Assembly (NCBI GenBank): GCA_035771165.1
Contig: JAWNZC010000106.1
Location: 1,931,501-1,995,500 of the forward strand
Direction of reading: 5' to 3'
DNA length: 64,000 nucleotides
Origin: Paragorgia papillata
Taxonomy: Eukaryota > Cnidaria > Anthozoa > Scleralcyonacea > Coralliidae
How positions within the stretch are numbered: position 1 is the first letter of the stretch; each line of letters begins with the position of its first letter. Below the pieces are notes generated by a model. That model was given only the letters and a program-made list of their open reading frames with translations. It was not told the DNA's origin and ran no database searches. The position numbers and the translations under genes are program-made. Below are positions 1-13,092 of this stretch, piece after piece.

Positions 1-2436
1 TTGCAGTCGCTCGAGTGAACGCTTGACAAGGCGTCTTGTTTACATTAGCTTGCGTTTCAACCAATATATAGGTATTTAGCGAAAATTTTAAAAACAAAAA
101 AACGCTTTTATTAATAGGTTACAGCAGACGTTTCTTTCACTCTCTCCCAGCAGCGGAACGCCTGCCACGCAGGTTAAGTAACAGAAATCGGCAAACCATT
201 AACAATAAGTAACGTAAAATTATACCTCTCAAAGAATAACGTGTCAATAAATAACGAAGAAAGCAGAAATCGAAAGATGAATACAATGAATCGGTAAATA
301 CAAGGACAAAACTGATGGAAATAAAAATTAGAGAGATAGTATATAACTCATTCCTGTCCGAGGCTTCCCTCAGAGGTGAAAAATATCGTCTGGCTATTAA
401 AATCTTTGGACAGGAAAGAGATAAATCAAGAAAAGCGACAAAAAATCCCACGTTATATACTTCGGAGCGAAAGCTGAAGAAATTCATTCATTCATTCATT
501 CAAACAGCAAAATAGTGCAATAACAGCAAAATCGCACAATGAGTCAATAACATATAAAGCTTCTATATTGAATTTACTTACTATAGTTGTGGTTTTTCAC
601 TTCTTTTTACTTCTTGCACTTCTGATGCTGCTGTTTAATAAACTGTGAAAACTGGAATAAAATTGCTTCTTTTATAATCAAGCAACGCATTAAAATGCTT
701 TCCAAGCATCCTGTTTCGTGTACATATTTGGTCAAACAACTCAAGGAATGTCGGTCAAAGTGTTAGTTGATGACACACAACTTCCTGCAATTATAATCAA
801 GTATACTTTTTAAACAAAGAATTTTGTTGCACCTCAAGTCGTACAGCAGCTGAGCAGCATAAACACAATATCAAAACGAGTACCAAGTTACAACGACTGA
901 GTTATACAAGAATTTATGTTTGAATAAGTTAAGGTTAATGTCCAAACGTAAACCTTGTTTGCGAATTATGTGTTTGGCATAACCAATCAAGGATTAAGAA
1001 ACGTACGTCAGAATAAGACATAAGCCAGGTTTTTGTAGGTTAATTCTGATCTAATAATAGCTGAATAACAAAAATTCCAGCAGTCTATCTATCTCTCACA
1101 CTTAAAGGAACGCCAAGACCAGTGAAGGTTACTTCCCTTTTCGGTGAAAGCGTGATTTACACGCACCAAAATGACAGAACACTTATCCCTAACCCAATCA
1201 CCTACAGACTATCACGAGCTCAACTGCATGATCAACCACGTGTCTTAAGCAAAGTCCATGTAGTATTTCAATTCAAAGTACAAAGGCCATTTTGCAACTA
1301 TAAAAAGCTTTAACCCCACCTTAGTAGTTCAATTGCAATCAACCTTTGCTAGAGTCAGTAGAAATACCCACCCACCACTCCCCTACTGAAGCAACAAGTT
1401 CTCACATTAACAAAAAATCGTAGTCCTTTAAAAGTAATATATATATATTTAGAATTACACTAAAATAAACAAAAAGAAATATAAAATAATGTAATATTGA
1501 TATAAAGGAATGTAACAAAAATGATAAAATAAAAATTTCGAAGCAGGGAATCGCTGTCCCCCAGACACCGCCTCTCCCCACTAAATCAAAACATGACTCG
1601 ATTCACAACGAATGCTTCTTTGCAAATCAAATCGCAGTCAATTCTCCCTCCCCTACACAGAGTAGCTGGGGTACACGAGCTCCAACCCAGCAGTCGGCAC
1701 CCCCCGGCTCGTGCTTGATCCGTGAAGGTTGATTCTCTGTGGAGGTCTGGTACGGTCAAATAGCTCGGTACACTACCTTTGCTCGATAGTACCAACGAGC
1801 AAGAAACTGGATTAGCCATTTCTCTGCTCGGGGTCTAAGGTGGCACCCACCTCAACGCCTCACAGACTGGATCTGTTGGAGGCCACGTTCGAATAGCTGC
1901 CAGGAACCCCTTCTCAGCTAGGTATCCACTTCTCTGCCACAACATCAGTCTTAGCTCTGTTTTTATTAATTAAGTGATAGGACATTAAGAATAATTAATT
2001 TTGAAACAAATCGTTAAAAAAGTACAAAAATAGACACGCTCAGGCGTGCATGTATCTACCGCGTTTAATGGCCCGTTTAGCTATGGTGAACACAATGTCG
2101 TAATTAGTAATTACTGTACCATTAAGAAATGAAGCAGTAGTTGCCAATTTCGAACACTTTTAAGAGTTTTTACTGAATATGCACTTTTCGGAGGTTTATA
2201 AAGATGAAATTTTAAATTATTTTTTAAATAATATTTTACTGAGTGTTTTTTTTTATGCTATAACATTTTACAGTTCCTTTAGACTACTTGCCTAGCTATT
2301 TTTATATGAAGCGTTGTTTAACTTTTTACAGTTAATGAAGTGTTGAATGGTATAGTATTAAAGCCATAGTAATAAAGTATTATAGTAGTAAAAATTACGA
2401 CTTAATGAGTAATAATACTATGCTCAATTTAGTAGT
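1..2436. other. No gene recognised; AT-rich non-coding
   Basis: I see no supported coding region. Short ORFs on both strands are hydrophobic or low-complexity and match no family I know. An ATTC microsatellite sits near 483-503. A GCCTGC/GCAGGC-type short palindrome near 150-178 resembles the ends of the TAGCCTG elements found later in the window, but no partner end is visible. Confidence 0.4.
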
Positions 2437-2490
2437 TCAGCGTCGCGTAAATAAAACCAGGCGCCTCGACTGATCCTCGGCCAAGATGTC

Positions 2491-2957
2491 TTAGCTATAA
2501 GTTTGTATGCAGAAATCAACTGTACTTGGCACTGCGCCACTGCTTGAGTTATATGTAGGCGTATACAATACTTATTCAAAAAGCGCGTTGATCATTGTTC
2601 AAACAAATCATAGTAAAGATTATAGAACGAAAACGATATAGTGTAACATTCTTTTAACAATGTGACTAGCGACCGCGTTTCCTCAGCGAGTGCTCGAAAT
2701 CTGAATAGCCTTTTAACTAATGTTTCAAGTGTACTGTTGACATGTTAGCTATAAGTTTATACGCGGAAATCAACTGTACTTGGCACTGCTTGAGTTATAT
2801 GTAGGCGTATAAAATACTTATTCCAAAAAGCGCGTTGATCATTGTTCAGGCAAGTCAATGAATGTGTTACCAGATTCTAACATATAGTAAAGATTAATAG
2901 AACGAAAGCGATATAGTGTGACATTCTTTAAACAACGCGATTAGCGACCGCGTTTCC
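2491..2957. repeat. Direct duplication, two copies about 254 bp apart
   Basis: Copy 1 is about 2491-2682 and copy 2 about 2745-2957. Both begin TTAGCTATAAGTTT and end with GCGACCGCGTTTCC, with the same intervening order of motifs and scattered substitutions. Copy 2 has a small extra segment in the middle (around 2850-2885). There is no coding potential. Confidence 0.75.
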
Positions 2958-3059
2958 TATTTTTCCCAATTTACCTAAAATTGTCATTTTATGATTAGGG
3001 ATAAGGCAAACAACAAAATATTCACAATACACTAAACACTAGCTACTGAACACGGAATG

Positions 3060-3215
3060 GCACAACAAGCCATATAGACACAACACGTCGTCTGATCGTA
3101 TTTCTGATCGCCATTCAGTGCTCAACTTAGTGCGAACGCATTCACAACACACTATATTAAAACACAGCATGTCGCTCTGATCGGATTTTACATCATTCAG
3201 CGCGCACACTAGCGA
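3060..3215. repeat. Degenerate tandem repeat, about 80-90 bp units (part 1)
   Basis: Units share CACAACACACTAT, GTCGCTCTGATCG and ATTCAGCGCG. The same unit reappears at about 5680-5860. The two blocks are separated by the inverted-repeat element at 3229-4424 and the TA-flanked element at 4433-5630, so the insertions probably split one older array. Confidence 0.6.
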
Positions 3216-3228
3216 AGCAAGTTCATTT

Positions 3229-4424
3229 AATCCACCTTTCCGACCCTGGGTCCTCAGGGGGTCCACGTGACACTTTTCGGAGAAACAATCTCAGATGGAA
3301 CATTCGGACACTGAGAAAGCCGCACAATAAGAGTGGTTAAAAGATGGTCTTAGAGTGCTGTAAAAGTGATTCTCGACACCCAGAAAAGCTAAAGAGAAAA
3401 GACAAGACTAGGCTGCTACGTTTCACCATTTCTTCAGCAGCGAAAATGTAGAGAACGGAGAAACAGTTTGATAATGCTTTATATATTAAAAGCGTTAAAA
3501 TATATTAAAAGCGTATTAAAATCGTTGGCGTGAAAGTCATCTACTGTACATCTACATTCTACAGACTTCGTTTCATGCGTTAACATGGTCTAACGATAAA
3601 AAAATCCAACCCTATAACAGCAACTATGGCGGTACACGTACGTAAGTTACAATTTGTAGATTTAATACTGAGACGCGATCATGATATATGGCATATTATT
3701 ATGGTTATAATAATTATGGTTAAGTTTGTCGCCTTTACGCAGATTGTTTTATTAGAAATATGCGCGATTTAATAAGCGTCAACGTCATCAAACTTGCCCG
3801 CACAGTGGCACATCTAACGATATACCAGCCAAGCTTCCCGATTGCCTGTGTATCATGCAAGGATTGAGGCGAAGTGCTCTTTTCACGAACAACTGCGACC
3901 AGTTCTTCTTGCACTGAAACATGACACTGACCATTTTAATATGCATCATCACAACAACATTGTATCCCGCGCGGCGTTCATTTTTTGGTGTGCTTTTTGT
4001 TTGAATGACCAAAACGTTAAATGTAGCATCAACAATGGTTCCACAGTAGATATTTCGTGATTTGTTTTAAATCATTCGCCATACGCTTTCTTGTTTGTCG
4101 CTGACTTTCGTTTGCTATGCAACTGCACAACATTCGTATAAATAACCTGTTCAAACACGGCAAGACAATAAAGACATACTGTATTAATCATAATTGTCGC
4201 GTTTAAAAATCTACAAATTTTGACTTACATTTTCTCTACTATAGCTGTAGCTGCTATTTCTTTTATGTTTTATCGTTCTGGGTCTCGAGAATCACTTTTA
4301 CAGCACTCTAAGACCATCTTTTAACCACTCTTATTGTACGGTTTTCTCAGTGTCCGAATGTTCATCTGAGATTGTTTGTCCAAAAAGTGTCACGTGGACC
4401 CCTTAAGGTCGGAAAGGTGGATTC
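3229..4424. mobile_element. Inverted-repeat element with about 150-bp arms
   Basis: Left arm 3229-3385 and right arm 4276-4424 are near-perfect reverse complements (outer end AATCCACCTTTCCGACC). The interior is about 0.9 kb without a convincing ORF; two overlapping 72-74 aa ORFs around 3790-4060 lie on opposite strands and look like chance. No clear target duplication was found. It abuts the next element almost exactly. Confidence 0.7.
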
Positions 4425-4432
4425 ATCAACTA

Positions 4433-5630
4433 CCGTATTTACTCGTTTAAGCGCCGCGGCGCTCTTTAAATTTTTAGTGTTTCGGATGCGGCGCTTATTT
4501 GAGGGCGGCGCTCTTTAAAAATTATTTTATTTGTAAACGATAACAAGAAATGTTAACAACAAAATAAACATATTTCAAGAGAGAGTTAAATGGGAGAGCA
4601 TTGAAATAGGCGCGGACTGGACTTAAAATATTTACTGGGAAATGGCCACTGGAGGGGCCCACCATGTGAAACAGTTTCTTTATTTAAGTCTAGTCTTCAT
4701 AAAATGTACCGCACTAAATTATCTACCTACATCCCTCCTGGGTACACTTAATGAGTTGCAACTTTGTCTCAAATTATGCCTTAGTTCTCTAGTTTAAGTC
4801 TTTAATTAGTTGCGTGTTAAGTTATAGATATGTTTCTTTATAATATTCACATTATTATTTTTCTTATATAATTAAGGGGTTGGGTGTCAATTGGGACGTG
4901 AGACCTGTTCCTTTCTCCTGTCACATACAGTGGTTTTTTTTTTCTTATATCTTGTTAGTTATTTGTTTTTATCATTGTAATAATTAATTGTATAATTGTA
5001 TAATACTGTGACAAACTCATTAAAATAAAATAAATAAAATAATAAAATGCATTTCTACGTTGAGTGCGTGGGGCATCTTGGCCAGCGGGCAAACAATGGC
5101 GTACTTCATGTTAACACCACATAACAGTTAATAGACATATTACATACCAGCGATTATATTAGTGGGGTCGGGGTCAATACTTAGGCAGCCATCTCTATAG
5201 CCGAGGAACTTGTACTCAGATTTACAAACTCAAAGCAACATTTTTACACCAAAAAATTATTTTAGTTCACCCGCTTAAGGGAACTCACTTCAGATAAGCA
5301 GCGGCACACACAAGGACAGGAGCAAGGGGCCCACCGGGAAATTTCCCGGTGTCCCGGTGGGCCAGTCCGCGCCTGCATTGAAATATACTCACTTTGAACT
5401 TAAAAACACTGTAATAGAGGAGAATAAATTTCCGAGGCTGATTTAAGATTGAGATGTACTGTAGTTATTTTTTAGTTGGGCTTCTCGAACAATTCTGTCT
5501 GACGGTGCTTCGATTAAGCGCCGCATTGTTGTGAAAAAGTGCGGCGCTTATTCGAGGGCGGCGCTCTTTAATATTTTTGCTCTCATATGCGGCGCTTAAT
5601 CGAGGGCGGCGCTTAAACGAGTAAATACGG
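4433..5630. mobile_element. TA-flanked DNA transposon, non-autonomous
   Basis: Both ends carry the inverted repeat CCGTATTTACTCGTTTAAGC, continuing into mirrored GCGGCGCTTA/GAGGGCGGCG blocks. TA flanks both sides (4431-4432 and 5631-5632), as in Tc1/mariner-type integration. There is no transposase ORF. A second transposon (4607-5375) is nested inside; without it the element is only about 430 bp, i.e. a MITE. Confidence 0.8.
4607..5375. mobile_element. hAT-type non-autonomous element nested in the TA element
   Basis: The terminal inverted repeat is (T/C)AGGCGCGGACTGG. An exact 8-bp direct repeat CATTGAAA lies at 4599-4606 and 5376-5383. An 8-bp duplication with a CAGG-type end is the hallmark of hAT elements. 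The right end also has a local palindrome CCCGGTGGGCC/GGGCCCACCGGG. There is no transposase. Confidence 0.85.
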
Positions 5631-5679
5631 TATGGCGGTATGCTGTAGTTTAAAATCACTTCACAAAACGACGAGGACA

Positions 5680-5860
5680 TATTCACAACACACTATTAAT
5701 TAACACGAAATGTCGCTCTGATCGCATTTTAGATCAACATTCAGCGCGAACACATACAAACCCACTATATAGACACAACAATTTAGTGACACAATTTGTC
5801 GTTCTCATGGTATTTCTATTCGCCAATTCAGTGCTCAACTCAGCGCGAACTATTAGATTC
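5680..5860. repeat. Degenerate tandem repeat (part 2)
   Basis: Same family as 3060-3215: CACAACACACTAT, GTCGCTCTGATCG and ATTCAGCGCGAAC recur with substitutions. Confidence 0.6.
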
Positions 5861-5994
5861 GTGGCAAAGTATGCTATAATTTAAAATCTATAGTATATAA
5901 TCTATACAGTATTCTGTATTTTCATTGGCTCCGAAGGCATCATCTACGGAGACATAGAAGATTTATATTTCAAAAGCACAATATACGTATTTAC

Positions 5995-6205
5995 AGTACA
6001 GATAAATGTCCAACAGAAAAACAATTCCAACCGAACATATTTCTATAGCAGATATATTTCTGACCGAAAAATATTTCCAACCGAAAAATATTTCTATAGC
6101 AGAAATATTTGCAGCCGGAAAATATTTCCAGCCGAGAAATATTTCCAGCCGAGAAATATATCCAACCGAAATATATTTCCAGCCGAGAAATATTTTGCTG
6201 AAGTA
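5995..6205. repeat. Minisatellite, about 15-18 bp units
   Basis: Degenerate units built on CCGA(G/A)AAATATTTCCAG run for about 210 bp. All three forward frames and the reverse frames stay partly open, which explains overlapping repetitive ORFs here (runs of FGWKYFS-like or EKYFQP-like residues). These are not genes. Confidence 0.8.
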
Positions 6206-6324
6206 TTCCAATAATGCATCCCATAAACCTTTGCGCGCAACAGCTGTTATTGGGTGACGTATGGTTCTGCGCAAACATACGCAAAATGGCGTCAGAAATT
6301 ATAATTAACTTGCCGTCAATGCAA

Positions 6325-6790
6325 CGCTGACCTGCCAACTCTGTACTAATTTCTGTATTAACTGTGGTGCTGAGAATACCAATGAGACAAGTTGTACGAT
6401 AATACCGAGTCTGGAACAACTTGTCAGTGTGGATTTGTAATGTCACAGTTCGACACTTTTTGTACTCGCTGTGGTACAGAGAAAGGAGCTGATGAAAATA
6501 CGGATGAAGAAATGACCTTGATTCAACAATACTTCCGAAATGGTTTCGAGTACAAAACAATTGTTGCCTTCATGGCCAAGCATCACGGTATTAACATGTG
6601 TATACGAACGTTGAAGTCACGATTGAAAGAATGTGGACTTCGAAGGCGTGTGGCGCCATATAACGTGGCGGAAGTGCGGGAAAGAATCAGAAAATAATTA
6701 GATGGTCCTGGGTGCATGGGTGATTATTTACAGGTCAATTTGGTGCACACTCAAGATGGAAGGGTTACAAGTTCTTGAAAATGGCATTTC
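6325..6790 (+). pseudogene. Decayed integrase-like (rve) transposon gene, N-terminal part
   Basis: Reading through at least two frameshifts gives two zinc-ribbon-like CxxC knuckles (FCINCG, then CQCG and FCTRCG). A helical DNA-binding segment follows (LIQQYFRNGFEYKTIV ... RTLKSRLKECGLRRR), then a frameshifted LDGPGCMG and YRSIWCTLKMEGLQV. This order is typical of the N-terminus of the integrase-core proteins that are repetitive in cnidarian and fish genomes. The catalytic DDE core expected downstream is absent, so this is a truncated relic. Attribution is from motif memory, not a search. Confidence 0.6.
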
Positions 6791-6799
6791 CGGCATTCT

Positions 6800-9780
6800 G
6801 ACAGCACATTTGAACAAAATTTTAAAAGTTTTAAAACATGTTTTTAATGGCGCATTTTACCATTTTTATGGAATATTATGTAAGTTTTAGAGTATAAATG
6901 AGTATAGGCTATGTTGCATATTAAATGACAACGTGGACCAGGGAAAAGCCTGAATAAATTTAATAATTTTGACGTACGTAAAAAAGTTCCCCAACAAACT
7001 TACGAGGACAATAGGGTAGTTGGATATGGCTTTGGCAAATCGTTTGATATTGTGTACTCAATCAGCTATTTACACATGGTATAAGAACGCAGTGCTCGCA
7101 GGTCTTCGATCAAGGAATTTTCACCGACTAGAACAAGAGCTATACGATCAGGAGGTGCCGAGAACGTGGACAACTTCACAAATATATGTTATTTGATATT
7201 AAACACTTGGCAGACAAGTGCATGGTCAGATTACTCAGATAGTTGACTTGTTCAAGGCGAAGCGAAGCGAATCATATCATGTCATAAATTAATGTATATA
7301 AAAAAGCGCAATCGTTCTTCTTGTTTATTCTTACGTAAAAAATAACTAATTCTAGTTTGACGGTCACTAACCGCGAATTTCCAATCACAGAACATTCAAT
7401 AAAGCTATTAACGGATTATAATGAAACCATACAGCAATCAACTCAAGGCCGTATAAACAGCATATACTATTTTTCCTAGTTCGGTATCGACGCGAAAATA
7501 TTAGCTTACAATTGAACATGTAAATCAGAATGTAATTACTAATGATTCGCGCAGAGATATGGTAGAGATAAAGTTATTCTACTATACTTGGCATATTTAG
7601 GAATATATGTCTCCGTTCCAAAATGACGGTATATAAGTCTTCCCCATCTGCGCTATAGGCTCTCGACCAGAGCACTGTGACCAGAGAGAATAGAATAGGA
7701 TTGTGTTTTCTTCGTCAAATCATGAAAGATTTGGTGAAGTAAATTTTCATCATTGCTCTTTAGAGCGCCTACTGTAGCACACCGTTCAATCACGCTTGTA
7801 GAAGCCATTCCACGGATAAATTCAAGGCGCATACGTCGAAGCCTAGAGCCCATGCAGCAAACCATGCTCAACCCAGCCAATCACAACTCGTTATTTTACG
7901 CCTCGACCAATCAAATGCCAAGTACGTCGAAATACTTTGCCAAGCGGTAATGCAAAGCACATGACAGAATTGAAGATCGCCATTGAATGACCAAGTTCTT
8001 CTATGTTGGCTGTTGCGTTGAATCGCATTTTACTAATCCACAGATATATGCTGATTATAAACCTTCGTGCAAGTTGATTTGGGGCTCATAATATTTGATT
8101 AGTGAGTAGTAGGAACTCATTTAAAATAATTTATAACAAAGTCACTGATGTATTCGTGTACACTATAAAAATATACCCCATTAAACCGCAAGTATCAATA
8201 TTATAAACTGATTTTACTCATCGATAGATCCGTGGAGTTATCACTTCAACAGGTGTTGCATAAAACTGATTTACTTTATTATCATGATTATATAGGTATG
8301 ATTTGCTGAAAAAAAACACAAAACAAAACAATGCAAACAGGTAAACAATATTCACATAAGTATATATAATAGGTGAAACTGTATAGATTGTATGTAGATT
8401 GGCCAGGGTCAAAAGAGAGGATGACGGATAGAATGTCGCTGGTAAAGACACTTGAAGAGTTTAAGAACTTCGGTACACAGACGGTGATAGATGGAAAAAT
8501 AAACGAAGGACGTCGTCACGTCGAGATATTTGGATTGAATGCCGGAATTTAGAAATCGGCAGAGCTGATGAACCATATATCAAACATTCCGAAGACAGTG
8601 GACATCAACTTTTAACTTTGTAGAACAAGACGACTTTTCGAGCATTCTTGGCTTGGAACCAATCAGGCAGGAGGCAGGAGGAGGGCTCGCGCCTGATTCT
8701 TTCAGGCTAGGTTGAGTAGCATTGAGTTGCAAAAGCATGAGCTCACAAGATTCCTATAATTTCCGCGAGTATTTATCGAATCGTTACTTTTCTTTCGTTT
8801 ACACCTAGGGAAAATATGTCTCCCAAAAAAGTACGCGTGGATTTTATGAATAAATCAAAAATGACAATTGTTAGAAATATCCCTTAAAATTTCATTAAAA
8901 CGGCCATAAAGTCATTAAGATTTGCTCAATTGAGAAACGCATGCGTCCTTTTTTGCACATAACAATTCTGGTTCTAGTGAAACTTCTTTAGTTAGCAAAA
9001 CTTTTAAGTTGGCGGAAATTATAGGTTTTTTCTTATCTCAATGACGTCACAATGACGTCACTGTGAACGTCATCAAACGAAAGAACTTCATTCATATATA
9101 CTACGTGCAGAATATCTAGCATTTCTAGCATGGGGATCAAATTTGTAAAGCTCTAGAAGCTCTGTGGTCAAATCAAGTTTTCCCTAGCAACGGGTCAAAA
9201 TAAATATGTCTGAACACCCTTAAAATGGCGCTCGAATCATTTTGCGAGTGAAATAATACGCTGCTGGTTCCTTTCAATTTTTTGGTCCACGATAAGTTCT
9301 GAATCGAACTACTTTGTTGTTTATCGGAGCCATTGTGTTTACACTGACCATTGTGTACGGTTACACTGTAATACACTGTTTTTAATACACTGACCATTGT
9401 GTTTACACTGACCAATATTTTGGTCAGGTTCTTGTGTAAATTTTCACATACTATATGAATTTGAGCGAGGGCGGTGTGTTTACAACAGAATGACAAGCAA
9501 ATATACAGCAAGACATAACACACCGAAGAAAAGCAAAAACAAAGTAAGATTGTAAAGCTTTATTAGTATAAACGAAAGTGGGAAGGTATAGATCACTCCA
9601 GGCATTGTCATGAGCTCTGTGCCAGGGTTTATATCTAAGCAACTGATATTAACAGTAAATTCCAAAATTTGGTCCTTTAGAGGTATGACAATTTTTAGCT
9701 GATTAACCAATTTCTTGCTGACAAGTTTGTATTTTGTGGCAAAATCTGCATCGATTGAAATTGTTGCTGACCAGACTTTA
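6800..9780. other. No gene recognised
   Basis: About 3 kb of AT-rich sequence. Short ORFs such as those at 7653-7880 (-) and 7753-7950 (+) are complementary shadows without known motifs. A segment near 9330-9420 repeats ACACTGACCATTGTGT several times. I see no element with clear ends. Confidence 0.4.
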
Positions 9781-10032
9781 CAGCCAGATATAATCAGTGG
9801 AGATTTTAATGTGAATTGGATGGGTGACACAGAACGACAACCACTTTACAATGTTATGGTTAGAGACAATGGATGCAGAAAGCTAGTATCTACTTTTACA
9901 ACAGATAATCAAACATTAATTGTCATGATCACATATTTACAAACATATCAGATCTACAATTTAACTCAGGTATTTTAGAAACCTATTTTAGTGACCACAA
10001 AGCGATCTGGGCTTCATACAAGACAAAATAGA
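9781..10032 (+). pseudogene. AP-endonuclease domain relic of a non-LTR retrotransposon
   Basis: The translation carries SGDFNVNWMGDTERQPLYN, then a frameshift, then DHIFTNISDLQFNSGILETY and FSDHKAIW before a stop. GDFN (metal/catalytic Asp-Asn) and SDH (catalytic Asp-His) are the last conserved motifs of the APE-type endonuclease of LINE ORF2. The upstream catalytic Glu region is gone, and no reverse transcriptase follows in frame. This is a short, decayed fragment. Confidence 0.75.
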
Positions 10033-12235
10033 TTTCTATTGATTGGAAATATAAGAAAAATAGTCACGTTGCCTTCAGAATTCAAACTGGTGAGATAGCT
10101 TCCTTGACAAAGACTCAGAAGAGGTTGGACAGCTTCCGTAAAGCATCATGGTCCCAACGCTAAAATTCTTAAAAATTTATTCATTTGCATCTGACCGCAG
10201 ACGAGGAATGAACTCTTGCTCGGTGGACTAGGTGCGCAAAAACTTTTGAAAAATCGTCACAGTTGATCCAGAATTGATAAATCTGATGGTCAGAAAGATA
10301 CGAGAACAATTCGTGATGATCATAGACAATTAATATGATCAGGTTGTGCTTTATTTGGCGTATATTTATGACAATGGCGGATGGGCATTCACGATAGTTT
10401 TCAAGGACTACTCAAGTTCCTTCGGATTCGACGCATTTTATGTTACAAATAATGGAACAAATCAGAAACGAATTTAATATTTACAACAAAGAAGGATTTG
10501 GTTGTGCTGTGCAACGTGTGATTCGTTACAACTGGAGAAAAGCGTGAGGTGAGAAATCAACATCATTTGTTGTTTAGTGGTTAATGATTTCCCTCTCAAA
10601 TATTTCCTATTCTAACCTTTATATGATGCATTTTCCGTGGTTTAATATGTTTTGTATTCTGCAGTATATATTACTGTAAACCTCTAATTGTTATGTGTAG
10701 CAATTATCTGGATCAATTAGATACAACGATCATCCTTTGGATTTGAAACTTACATATTGTACGTTTTCTGGTGGTTTTTTTTCCAATTTTTTAACAAACA
10801 CTCTTGTTTCCTTTATACTATAAATATTACTTATACTTACATGTATCCTAAATTTTATATAATTGTGAATAAAGCTAGCTTTAAATTTATTATTCAATAA
10901 CTATCTTGTATTTTTCTTTGTATTAAGGTGAATTCAAAATCGAGATCATTTATTGAATTGCCTCCAGAATCTATTGATAAATGTGGTGTATAATTGGTCA
11001 AATATTTCTATTTTATCAAATAAAGTGTATTTCCTGTATCCTCAATATATATGTAAATAAGGAACTTGAATAAAATTAAAATGTTTTCACAATATTGATC
11101 TTGGTTACTTCTAAAGCACTACTGTATTGACACCGATACAGATATTCAATCAAGGGCGTTGTTAACATTTTAACATTGGTCCAACATTTTTGCAGTGAAG
11201 CAAACACCTCCCTGCCCCTGCCAAGAAAAGATAAACTTTGGCACATTTACAGAGGGCATCAGAAAAGTTACTATGCTTAGGTAGATATGTGCATGAACTA
11301 TAAGACAGACAAAGTCTGGCCCAAGGGTGTCTGTCTTCTGACAGAGTTCACTGTTTATCAGTATGTACATGCAGTAGCACTCAAAGGCAAAGGAATGAAT
11401 AATATCCAGGCATTTAATTAGGCTTTGAGATCCAGCATTTGGATTGTATAATACTATGCGAGATAATACTTCTGCGTTAAAATTGTATTATTTATGTCCA
11501 CAATTATTATGCATTGCCGTATGTAATTATACAACATGACAACATGCAAAACTTCAAACTACATATTATTTGAATGTTATTTGGTAAAAGAGAATCCATC
11601 AATTTATCATCATAAAAATCCTCCTCAGATTGGTGCTCATGCCCAGGCACAGTCTGAACACCGCCAAAGTAACTTATTCCAAAACTGACATCTCTACTGT
11701 GTCTCTTCACTTCCTGTAAAGAATAGTAAGTGAGATGGAATTATTAACCCTTTCATGTCTTTAAGAGTTGAGTATACAGCCTACAAACCAAGGGGTGGAC
11801 ATAGGGGCACATGCCCCCCCCCCCCCCCCCATACACACTTGGTTAGAGTCCCCCTTTTGCAACAACAAAAAAAACCCATTTTAATATCAGAAGACATGTG
11901 CGTCAAGTGTCGTTTTGAAGCTCTGCCCTGAAACAAGGTACTTTTGAAAGTATAACTTGGCCCCACCCCATCAGCTTGCTTCCTACATCACTGACTCAGT
12001 TGGAATGGACCATTGGGGCAAAAGGAATAATATATATTTGTATACTGAAAAATAATACGAACAACAACAAATTATAACAAATTACCAATACTAAGCAGAG
12101 AATACTACAACTACAACTACAACATATTATTAACATTGACCAACAATAAACTACAAATAATCCACACATCAATTTTAATAATCATACTGCTGTCATGGTA
12201 CACAATGTTATTTAATATATAAAAAAATATCTATA
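10033..12235. other. No gene recognised; includes a 17-base poly-C run
   Basis: No supported gene or element ends. A run of 17 C lies at 11814-11830. A short ORF around 10380-10545 has no recognisable family. Confidence 0.4.
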
Positions 12236-12327
12236 CATATCAGGCCTGTATAGATATATAGAAGAACTTTAAGAAAGTTCAATACATTCTGTAATAATAT
12301 TTACAGAATGTATGCAGGCCTGATATG
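12236..12327. repeat. Short palindrome
   Basis: CATATCAGGCCTGTATAG near 12236 pairs with TATGCAGGCCTGATATG ending at 12327. An inner hairpin TACATTCTGTAA/TTACAGAATGTA lies within. It may be a very small MITE. Confidence 0.6.
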
Positions 12328-12686
12328 AAAACAATTTTTCTAGAATGATGGTGTTTTTATACAGCGATGTCAAGCGTTTTGGACAAATACCAAATTTTAC
12401 TCTTTAATAATTGTCCATCACTCATTCTACACTTACTCTAAAGAATAAAGCTCGAAATATTAGGAAACTTCCAAATTCTTGAGAAAAAAACAAGCTTTAG
12501 TGGCGAAAGACTCTCTTAATTTATTAGGCACCATCTTAGCAAAAGCCGAAATACCATGGTCGGTTCAACGGCGAATATCTCGAAAACGGTGAGAGGATCG
12601 CTGGGGATCGCCTCCATAGAATCAAGGATTAGACATTTCTTTAACTTATTACGCTAAAATTAGAAAATTAGAACCATGGGAATAGA

Positions 12687-13092
12687 CCTTTTGCACGATG
12701 ACGTGAGATGGCGTTGGGTGACTACAACTACCAGAATTCTTTGCCAGTATTCTAGGGTTTCGGCTGAAAGGGATGACTCAAAGGGACCCGTACAGTCCTT
12801 TCGCGGCTTTTTCAAAATATGTCGTCAAATACGTTTTTTCAAGAAGCCAGGGGGTAAACTAGATTTCTGTTTAGGGTTAGGGTTTATGTTGTGGTTAGGG
12901 TATGCAAAAAATTGCTAAAATCTTGAGACTCACTGAAACTTGACAACAAATTTGAAAAAAAAAACAAATTTGATGACATATTTTTAAAAAGCCACTAAAG
13001 GACTCGACGTGCCCTTCCTTTTGAGTCATCCCTTTTAGCCGAAACCCTAGAATACTGGCAAAGTATTCTGGTTCACATCATCGTGCAAATGG
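12687..13092. mobile_element. Foldback MITE, arms about 150 bp
   Basis: Arms 12687-12845 and about 12935-13092 are inverted copies (outer TTTTGCACGATGA; inner TTCTAGGGTTTCGGCTGAAA). The spacer contains TTAGGGTTAGGG-like sequence around 12868-12900. There is no ORF of note. Confidence 0.75.

Noticed and set aside
137..487. 116-codon hydrophobic - strand ORF at the left edge
   Set aside because: No domain, low-complexity hydrophobic composition, and overlaps a GCCTGC palindrome typical of repeats.
12868..12900. TTAGGG-like repeats as an interstitial telomere
   Set aside because: Only a few imperfect units inside a foldback MITE; similar G-rich phrases occur in another element at 23050-23135.
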